Shown here piece after piece: positions 14,186-19,871 of a DNA stretch of 19,871 bases (positions within the stretch are counted from its first letter, which is position 1; every line of letters begins with the position of its first letter). The stretch comes from Soonwooa sp. (GTDB taxonomy: Bacteria; Bacteroidota; Bacteroidia; Flavobacteriales; Weeksellaceae). The notes below the pieces were generated by a model, which was not told the origin of the DNA, did no database searches, and was given only the letters and a program-made list of their open reading frames with translations. The DNA is taken from contig NZ_JASLDS010000043.1 of assembly GCF_030151385.1 (NCBI RefSeq), positions 1-19,871 on the forward strand, in the 5' to 3' direction. The translations under genes were made by a program, and so were the position numbers.

Positions 14186-17090
14186 GGCTATTAATTATTT
14201 TGATTAATACTCTTGTTCCTATTCCGACTGAGTTATCGTCGTATAAATCCAGAATCTCCACTTGATTTCTTTTGTCCAAACCAAGAATTCGTCCTTTGGT
14301 AATTTCTAAACCGTAAGATTTATGCGCCGAAGCTTTTCTAATTTCTGCGGCTTTTTTTCGACCTACACCATCATCTTCGATTTCGATGACAATCATATCA
14401 AAATTATCAACATCTCGCGAGAATCTAATTTCCAAATGTCCTTTTCCGTTTTTGTGATTGATACCATGCCAAATCGCGTTTTCTAAAAAAGGTTGCAAAA
14501 TAAGTGGCGGAATACTAACTTCCTCAGGTTCGATATCGTCAGAAATTCTAATAGTATAGTCAAATTTGTATTCCATCCTAACCGCTTCGAGGTCGAGATA
14601 GAGTTTTGTCGTTTCTAATTCTTCTTTAAGACAAATCGTTTCCTTTTGCGAGTTATCGAGAATCTTACGCATTAATTTTGAAAACGATGTTAAATACCGG
14701 CTGGCTTCCTTGTCTTTATTCTGAATGATAAAACTATTAATCGAGTTAAGCGAATTGAACAAAAAATGAGGATTCATCTGTGATCGCAACATTTTGTTTT
14801 CATTTTCTTTTGCGCGTTTTTTCAGAATACCTTTTTGTTTTTCTTGCTGAACTAAAAAATAAGTAAATCTAAATGTCAAAAAAGCGACCAACAACAAACT
14901 AAGCAACCAAAACCACCAAGTTTTATAAAATGGCGCTGAGATTTCAAACTTAAATTTCAAGGTGCGTGGTTGAATGTTTCCTAAGTTATCACCAACTTGG
15001 ACTTCAACAAGATAATCTCCTGCAACAGGCATCGCAAGGCTTATTTTGGGTTCGTTACCAAGATAAGTCCATTCTTCATTATTAATTCTGTATCGATAAA
15101 TAAGTTTGTCTTTATCAGCAAAATTAAGTGCCGAAAAATTAAAATCCAGTTGGTTAATATCCTTTTCTTTAAACTTTAAAATTTCGTTTTCCCCATAATC
15201 AAGATTCACGTTATTGGCTTTAACACTGGTCAATTTGAGAACGTTAATCAACTCGGTACGGAGAATATTTTTAATATCAATTTTCTGAACATGATAATCT
15301 GTTGAAAAATAAAGCCATTGATCTCTTGTTAGATAAAATGCCTGAGTGACGTCGTTAGAAGCCAATCCATCAATTTTGGAAAGCCGCGTCGTTTTATCTG
15401 TTTTAAGATTAAATTGATAAATTCCCTCTCCCGTTCCGAACCAAATATTCTTTTTGGAATCTTGGACAATACCTTGTATATTATCGTTATCAATTTTGAA
15501 TTCCCTCGTATTCATCGACTTTACGATAAGCTTTTCAGGATTTACAATATTCCATCCACCATAAGAAGAAAATATGACATCTCCATTTTCTAGAAAAGCG
15601 CCTCGATTGTAATAGTCGGCAACAAAAAGATCATGATTGCCTTTAATCCTCGTAATTTGCTTAAAAGCTTTCGCACTTTTATCAAAGTAAGAAATCCCAA
15701 AATCCTGTGGCATCCAACTTGCAAGCCACATTTTATCGTCTTTTGTTATCAAATCATTGAACAAATTGATGCTAAAAAAACTTTCTTTATTGGTTAAAAA
15801 ATTGTTTAACTCTTTAAAAGTAATCAAATCGTAAACCCGAATTGGTCCAGAATCTGGAAGTACCCATATTTTAGAATCCCATACTTTAGCAAGTTTAGCT
15901 TTGTAATTATCACAAGCAATTATTTTTTCGAAAGCATCGTTATCAGCAACACTTTTCCTGAAAATGCCAATGTCAGTCGCTACGTACAAAAAATCTCTGT
16001 CAAGTGATAAACGATTTGGAATTCCCGCAATTGGAAAAGCTTCAATATTCTGTTCCTTATTCTGTCTATATAACAATTGTTGTTTATCGGCAAACCACAT
16101 CTGTCCTAACCCATCTTCCAAAATATCTGAAATCGACTTTGGCGCAGGCTTGTTAAGGACAATATTTTTGATTTTGTTCTGTTCTTTGGAAACTTTAAGA
16201 AGTCCATTGTTGGTAGAAATCCAAAAAATACCCGTTTCGGAATCATAAAAAACATGGTTAATGCTTTCTAAACTTTGGACAACAGTTTCTATTTTATTGG
16301 TTTTAAAATCAAAAATCGACAACTGGTGCTCATCATAAAAAGCTAAAGAACTGTTGGAAATTGGCTGCGCGACAAATTTGGCAGAAGTCGTCAACAACAT
16401 TTGAATAGGGACACCAACGTCAGCATTTAGCTTGCCTAGCCAAGCATCTGGCGAAATCACAAACACATCTTTTCCAAGTCGAATTGCACTGTTAAAACTT
16501 TGTCGTCTAACCAATCTTATCCTGTCTGTGTTTTTGTTCCACTCAAACACGCCAAATCTCGAAAACATCAAAAGTCCGTTTTCGCTTGGGACAAATTGAA
16601 AATTAAATTTTAAATCTTTATTTTTTTTATCGATTAAAAAGTTTTTTTGTCGCTTTGTTTTAAAATCAAAATATTTAACGTGGTTAAAATCCGTACACCA
16701 AATTTTGTTATCTGCAGCAAGATAAAGGTTTTCGAAATGGTCGTTGTTAGGATTGCCATCTCTGAAATTAACTGGCAATAAAACATTGAGTTTCGAATGG
16801 ATATTTTCAACTTTTAATAGACCTTTACCACTTTCTTCGAGATAAATGCTTTGATCGTCATTGGTTGCGAAATAAACTGTTGAGGAAATATCTTTGTGAG
16901 AAACGAAAACGTAACCATCATAGACCGAGATACCTTTTTGGGTGTAGATGTATAGAAAATTATCTTTCTTGAGCGTACCAAAGACCTTGTCAGACGTTAA
17001 TCCATCTGTATATTGTATCAGCTCAGTCCGATAAGTGGATTGGGATAAATAGAAAATCGGTATCAAGAAAAAAAATAATCTTGCTAGCAT
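14178..17090 (-). CDS. Beta-propeller sensor histidine kinase (Reg_prop, Y_Y_Y, His_kinase)
   Basis: 970 residues. Signal peptide or N-terminal anchor (about 1-18), then a large periplasmic sensor (20-718) built of Reg_prop blades, such as ILEDGLGQMWFADKQQ and IVQDSKKNIWFGTGEGIYQF, closed by a Y_Y_Y domain (about 655-718; YRYRINNEEWTYL). One membrane helix (about 724-747, WWFWLLSLLLVAFLTF), a lysine/glutamate-rich coiled linker, and a LytS/YehU-type kinase: MNPHFLFNSLN with phospho-acceptor His775, FLENAIWHGI with Asn871 (N box) and EDDGVGR near 905-910 (G box). The sensor design matches that of Bacteroidota hybrid glycan sensors, but here kinase and regulator are separate proteins. It probably detects a polysaccharide fragment in the periplasm. 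The gene carries its own repeat operator and a leader hairpin. Confidence 0.93.
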   Translation of the reverse strand: MLARLFFFLIPIFYLSQSTYRTELIQYTDGLTSDKVFGTLKKDNFLYIYTQKGISVYDGYVFVSHKDISSTVYFATNDDQSIYLEESGKGLLKVENIHSKLNVLLPVNFRDGNPNNDHFENLYLAADNKIWCTDFNHVKYFDFKTKRQKNFLIDKKNKDLKFNFQFVPSENGLLMFSRFGVFEWNKNTDRIRLVRRQSFNSAIRLGKDVFVISPDAWLGKLNADVGVPIQMLLTTSAKFVAQPISNSSLAFYDEHQLSIFDFKTNKIETVVQSLESINHVFYDSETGIFWISTNNGLLKVSKEQNKIKNIVLNKPAPKSISDILEDGLGQMWFADKQQLLYRQNKEQNIEAFPIAGIPNRLSLDRDFLYVATDIGIFRKSVADNDAFEKIIACDNYKAKLAKVWDSKIWVLPDSGPIRVYDLITFKELNNFLTNKESFFSINLFNDLITKDDKMWLASWMPQDFGISYFDKSAKAFKQITRIKGNHDLFVADYYNRGAFLENGDVIFSSYGGWNIVNPEKLIVKSMNTREFKIDNDNIQGIVQDSKKNIWFGTGEGIYQFNLKTDKTTRLSKIDGLASNDVTQAFYLTRDQWLYFSTDYHVQKIDIKNILRTELINVLKLTSVKANNVNLDYGENEILKFKEKDINQLDFNFSALNFADKDKLIYRYRINNEEWTYLGNEPKISLAMPVAGDYLVEVQVGDNLGNIQPRTLKFKFEISAPFYKTWWFWLLSLLLVAFLTFRFTYFLVQQEKQKGILKKRAKENENKMLRSQMNPHFLFNSLNSINSFIIQNKDKEASRYLTSFSKLMRKILDNSQKETICLKEELETTKLYLDLEAVRMEYKFDYTIRISDDIEPEEVSIPPLILQPFLENAIWHGINHKNGKGHLEIRFSRDVDNFDMIVIEIEDDGVGRKKAAEIRKASAHKSYGLEITKGRILGLDKRNQVEILDLYDDNSVGIGTRVLIKIINSHD

Positions 17091-17118
17091 TTTGTCGACA
17101 TTGGTGTTTTCGTAAGGA

Positions 17119-17147
17119 AATTAAGCAATTTTTGCAAAATCTTAATT
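17119..17147 (-). promoter_or_regulatory. Leader hairpin in the histidine kinase 5' UTR
   Basis: AATTAAG (17119-17125) pairs with CTTAATT (17141-17147), and inside it ATTTT (17128-17132) pairs with AAAAT (17136-17140). A folded stem of about 12 pairs with a small bulge would form between the predicted transcription start (about 17150) and the ATG. It could affect mRNA stability or translation. Confidence 0.4.
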
Positions 17148-17155
17148 GTGCTAAA

Positions 17156-17163
17156 CAAATATC
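17156..17163 (-). promoter_or_regulatory. Candidate activator-dependent -7 element of the kinase-regulator operon
   Basis: Reads GATATTTG on the minus strand, one mismatch from TAnnTTTG, 25 bases downstream of operator B. No -33 box, which fits a promoter needing an activator. Confidence 0.42.
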
Positions 17164-17188
17164 AGCAATTGCCTGCCATAAAGCGATA

Positions 17189-17239
17189 CCAATTGACGAA
17201 TGGTGAGTTTGGGTTGTTGAATGGTGAGATATTGCCAAC
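17189..17239 (-). promoter_or_regulatory. LytTR-type operator B, upstream of the histidine kinase gene
   Basis: GAATGG at 17198-17203 and 17219-17224, 21 bases apart, inside a 51-base element 43/51 identical to operator A. It lies between the atp terminator and the kinase promoter, 99 bases before the kinase ATG. The position suggests autoregulation of the two-component operon. Confidence 0.72.
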
Positions 17240-17241
17240 AA

Positions 17242-17275
17242 AAAACGCATCGAAGATTTCTCTCCGATGCGTTTT
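17242..17275 (-). terminator. Terminator of the atpH-atpA-atpG transcript
   Basis: AAAACGCATCG (17242-17252) pairs perfectly with CGATGCGTTTT (17265-17275); on the minus strand six T residues follow. It lies 23 bases after the atpG stop. Confidence 0.9.
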
Positions 17276-17298
17276 ACCAAACTAACTATTAACTTTAA

Positions 17299-18159
17299 TT
17301 AACTATTTTTAAGCGCTTCAGCTCCCGAAACGATCTCAAGGATCTCGTTTGTAATGGCAGCTTGACGAGCTTTATTATAGAATATTTTTAAATCATTTCT
17401 CAAAGCTTCCGCGTTGTCTGTCGCCTTGTGCATCGCTGTCATACGCGCACCATGCTCAGAAGCTACAGAATCTAGAATACCTTTGTATACTTGCGTCTTG
17501 ATAGACTTAGGAATCAAAGTTTCAAGAATCTCTTGTCTTCCAGGTTCGAAAACATAATCAACATTAATTTCTGATGTTTTCTCAGGCATTGCGATAGGAA
17601 GCACCTGCTCTGTTACAACCTCTTGAGTTGCTGCATTAATGAATCTGTTATAAACTAGGCAAACTTTATCAAATTTACCAGTTTTATACTCATCCATTAT
17701 TTTTTGAGTCATTTTAGCAACATTCTCAAAAGAAAGATTATCGAACAAATTACTATGGTTTTCGAAAACAGTTCTGTTTCTTCTAACCGCATCGTACACT
17801 TTTTTACCAACCGTGATAATCTCAACATTGTGATTTTGGTTGATAGAAAGCTGATGGTTAAGTTCTTTGATAACCGAAGAGTTGAAAGCACCAGCAAGAC
17901 CTCTGTTAGAAGTAACAACGATGTAAAGAACATTCTTCACCTCGCGTGCTACTGCATATTCCGAAACATTTTCGGAGTCAGAGCTAGAGCTAACGTTTTC
18001 TATAATTTCTTGAAGCTTTTCAGAATAAGGTCTTAACATAACGATCGCATCTTGCGCTTTCTTTAGTTTCGCTGCCGAAACCATTTTCATCGCGCTAGTA
18101 ATCTGCATCGTAGATGAGATGGACGTAATTCTGCCTCTAATTTCTTTTAAGTTTGCCAT
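17299..18159 (-). CDS. atpG: ATP synthase F1 gamma subunit
   Basis: Central rotor stalk of the F1 ATP synthase, turning inside the alpha3beta3 hexamer at the inner membrane. Its 286 residues are the normal length. Seen: the N-terminal helix MANLKEIRGRITSISSTMQI with TSAMKMVSAAKLKKAQ, the Rossmann-like core (VVTSNRGLAGAFNSSVIKEL) and the C-terminal helix DNAEALRNDLKIFYNKARQ with AAITNEILEIVSGAEAL. It follows atpA after a 90-base gap that holds a large heptamer hairpin, and it is the last gene before a strong terminator. atpD and atpC are absent here, in line with their separate location in many flavobacteria. Confidence 0.97.
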   Translation of the reverse strand: MANLKEIRGRITSISSTMQITSAMKMVSAAKLKKAQDAIVMLRPYSEKLQEIIENVSSSSDSENVSEYAVAREVKNVLYIVVTSNRGLAGAFNSSVIKELNHQLSINQNHNVEIITVGKKVYDAVRRNRTVFENHSNLFDNLSFENVAKMTQKIMDEYKTGKFDKVCLVYNRFINAATQEVVTEQVLPIAMPEKTSEINVDYVFEPGRQEILETLIPKSIKTQVYKGILDSVASEHGARMTAMHKATDNAEALRNDLKIFYNKARQAAITNEILEIVSGAEALKNS

Positions 18160-18169
18160 TTTATTATTT

Positions 18170-18241
18170 GGTTGATAGTTGATAGTTGATAGTTGTTAGT
18201 TTTAGGAAAATCCCTCAACTGACAACTATCAACCGACAACC
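18170..18241. repeat. Heptamer-built long hairpin between atpA and atpG
   Basis: GTTGATA occurs three times in tandem (18171-18191), then GTTGTTA (18192-18198). The opposite arm (18216-18241) is built of CAACTGA, CAACTAT, CAACCGA and CAACC. The 26-base arms 18170-18195 and 18216-18241 pair at 21 positions around a 20-base loop. It lies within an operon, so it may tune relative expression of atpA and atpG, or may be a member of a dispersed intergenic repeat family. Confidence 0.75.
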
Positions 18242-18249
18242 AATCTTTA

Positions 18250-19827
18250 TTAATTATATTTTGCAGATAAATCTGTAGCAACTTGCTTTAACACACCAGT
18301 GATATCGTTATCGATTTTACCAGCTTTAAGCGCTGACATTACTTCTGGGTGTTTGTTTTTAAGGAAATCAACGTACTCAACGATGAATTCTTTAACCTTA
18401 TTAATTGGGATATTTTTTAACAAGTTTTCTGTACCAGCGTAGATCATCGCAATTTGATTTTCTACAGGAAGTGGTGAGTTAACTGGTTGCTTAAGAAGCT
18501 CCACGTTTCTTTCACCTTTTCCGATAACTGCAAGTGTAGAAGCATCTAGGTCAGAACCAAATTTAGCAAACGCTTCAAGTTCTTTGTACTGCGCTTGGTC
18601 AAGCTTCAAAGTACCAGATACTTTTTTCATTGCCTTGATCTGTGCGTTACCACCAACACGAGATACAGAGATACCTACGTTAATCGCTGGACGAACCCCA
18701 GAGTTGAACAAGTCTGACTCCAAGAAAATCTGTCCATCTGTAATCGAAATTACGTTAGTTGGGATATATGCAGATACGTCACCCGCTTGTGTTTCAATAA
18801 TTGGAAGTGCTGTTAAAGATCCTCCACCTTTTACTAATGGTCTTAGAGATTCTGGAAGGTCGTTCATTTGAGAAGCAATAGTATCATCAGCGATAACTTT
18901 TGCAGCTCTTTCTAACAATCTTGAGTGAAGGTAGAAAACGTCCCCTGGATAAGCCTCACGTCCTGGTGGTCTTCTTAATAACAAAGACAACTCACGATAA
19001 GCAACAGCTTGTTTTGATAAATCATCATAAACGATTAATGCTGGACGACCAGTGTCTCTGAAGAATTCTCCAATAGAAGCACCTGCCATAGCAGAATATA
19101 CCTGCATCGGAACTGGATCTGAAGCGTTAGCAGCAACAACAACTGTATAAGCCATTGCGCCTTTATCTGTTAATGTTTGTACGATTTGTGCAACTGTAGA
19201 CGCTTTTTGTCCGATTGCAACATAGATACAATATACTGGTTTCCCAGCGTCATAGAATTCTTTTTGGTTGATGATGGTGTCAATAGCAACGGTAGTTTTA
19301 CCAGTTTGACGGTCACCAATGATAAGCTCTCTTTGTCCTCTACCTACAGGAATCATCGAGTCAATTGCTACGATACCTGATTGTAACGGTTCAGTTACTG
19401 GTTGTCTGTAGATAACACCTGGCGCTTTTCTTTCAAGAGGCATTTCGTAAAGATCACCAGTGATAGGACCTTTACCATCGATTGGGTTACCCAATGTGTC
19501 AACAACTCTTCCTAACATCCCTTCTCCTACTTTGATAGAAGAAATAGTGTTAGTTCTTTTAACAGTATCTCCTTCTTTTACAAGTTTTGATTCACCAAGT
19601 AGAGCAACACCTACGTTGTCTTCTTCAAGGTTCAATACAATACCTTCAACACCACTTTCGAATTTTACCAATTCTCCGTATTGTACGTTTTCTAAACCGT
19701 AAACACGTGCAATACCATCTCCGATAGAAAGTACAGTACCTACTTCCTCTACGTTAGATTGCGTATCGAAATTTGCTAATTGTTGCTTCAGTATCGCTGA
19801 TACTTCTGCTGGATTTATTTCTGCCAT
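18250..19827 (-). CDS. atpA: ATP synthase F1 alpha subunit
   Basis: Non-catalytic nucleotide-binding subunit of the F1 alpha3beta3 hexamer. 525 residues, normal length. Seen: N-terminal beta-barrel (EEVGTVLSIGDGIARVYGL, about 27-45), VGRGQREL at 161-168, the P-loop GDRQTGKT at 171-178, the DDLSKQAVAYRELSLLLRRP segment, and the alpha/beta family signature PAINVGISVSRVGG. The start at 19827 gives MAEINPAEVSAIL, with the atpH stop 17 bases before. Second gene visible in an atpH-atpA-atpG order; continues downstream into atpG. Confidence 0.98.
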   Translation of the reverse strand: MAEINPAEVSAILKQQLANFDTQSNVEEVGTVLSIGDGIARVYGLENVQYGELVKFESGVEGIVLNLEEDNVGVALLGESKLVKEGDTVKRTNTISSIKVGEGMLGRVVDTLGNPIDGKGPITGDLYEMPLERKAPGVIYRQPVTEPLQSGIVAIDSMIPVGRGQRELIIGDRQTGKTTVAIDTIINQKEFYDAGKPVYCIYVAIGQKASTVAQIVQTLTDKGAMAYTVVVAANASDPVPMQVYSAMAGASIGEFFRDTGRPALIVYDDLSKQAVAYRELSLLLRRPPGREAYPGDVFYLHSRLLERAAKVIADDTIASQMNDLPESLRPLVKGGGSLTALPIIETQAGDVSAYIPTNVISITDGQIFLESDLFNSGVRPAINVGISVSRVGGNAQIKAMKKVSGTLKLDQAQYKELEAFAKFGSDLDASTLAVIGKGERNVELLKQPVNSPLPVENQIAMIYAGTENLLKNIPINKVKEFIVEYVDFLKNKHPEVMSALKAGKIDNDITGVLKQVATDLSAKYN

Positions 19828-19844
19828 TTTATGGTTGTTTTTTC

Positions 19845-19871
19845 TTAATTAAGTTGAAATTCTTTCTTAAT
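19845..19871 (-). CDS. atpH: ATP synthase F1 delta subunit, last eight codons
   Basis: Only the C-terminal end (IKKEFQLN and a TAA stop at 19845-19847) lies in the window. The frame is open to the right edge. Identity is inferred mainly from the conserved order atpH-atpA-atpG and a charged helix end typical of delta subunits; the sequence alone is too short for recognition. Confidence 0.55.
   Translation of the reverse strand: MKKEFQLN

Noticed and set aside
15964..16248. 94-residue open frame opposite the sensor kinase
   Set aside because: It lies wholly within a well-supported coding region, shows no recognisable motif and has no promoter; similar antisense frames over purC, atpG and atpA were dropped for the same reasons.

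Overview
The window is AT-rich chromosomal DNA from a Bacteroidota bacterium, most likely a flavobacterium of the Chryseobacterium type (family Weeksellaceae). This rests on the T9SS C-terminal sorting domains, promoters of the TTTG-N19-TAnnTTTG type, the near absence of Shine-Dalgarno sequences, the SatD/DUF3307 and DUF4230 families, and an atpH-atpA-atpG block that ends without atpD/atpC. No tRNA, rRNA, CRISPR array, phage or insertion sequence is visible, and no gene-free stretch exceeds about 210 bases.

Layout. 1-1683 (minus): purine operon, purC then purF; purF runs off the left edge. 1745-3048 (minus): a SatD-family HTH protein overlapping a DUF3307 membrane protein, preceded by a striking array of ~29-bp repeats. 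3186-5018 (minus): a secreted endonuclease I with FN3, lamin-tail and T9SS domains. 5206-6342 (plus): acyl-CoA dehydrogenase. 6492-8132 (plus): a three-gene unit (MazG-like NTP pyrophosphohydrolase, thioredoxin-fold lipoprotein with a CxxS site, DUF4230 protein) ending at a strong terminator shared with convergent clpS (8188-8490, minus). 8619-9965 (minus): CNNM/CBS/CorC membrane protein. 10146-11801 (minus): a short T9SS-sorted protein followed by an S74-type tail-fibre-domain protein. 12006-13316 (minus): a secreted GH5 glycosidase resembling beta-mannanases. 13445-17090 (minus): a LytTR response regulator and a beta-propeller sensor histidine kinase. 17299-19871 (minus): atpG, atpA and the last codons of atpH.

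The most interesting result is regulatory. A 51-bp element made of two GAATGG-centred direct repeats 21 bp apart occurs twice, 43/51 identical. One copy lies before the histidine kinase gene and the other before the GH5 gene, each 25-26 bp from a GAnnTTTG promoter-like box. The geometry is that expected of a LytTR-family operator, and a LytTR regulator is encoded between the two copies. The region therefore looks like a self-contained, self-regulated glycan-sensing circuit (sensor kinase, regulator, target mannanase-like enzyme).

A second regulatory candidate is the satD upstream region: ATwAGC-N6-GCTTAT dyads repeat every 28-29 bp, and an inverted copy sits inside the likely satD promoter, suggesting autoregulation by the HTH of SatD. 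Smaller curiosities are a heptamer-built hairpin between atpA and atpG, a similar heptad-phased element after the acyl-CoA dehydrogenase gene, and a cluster of dyads downstream of the GH5 gene.
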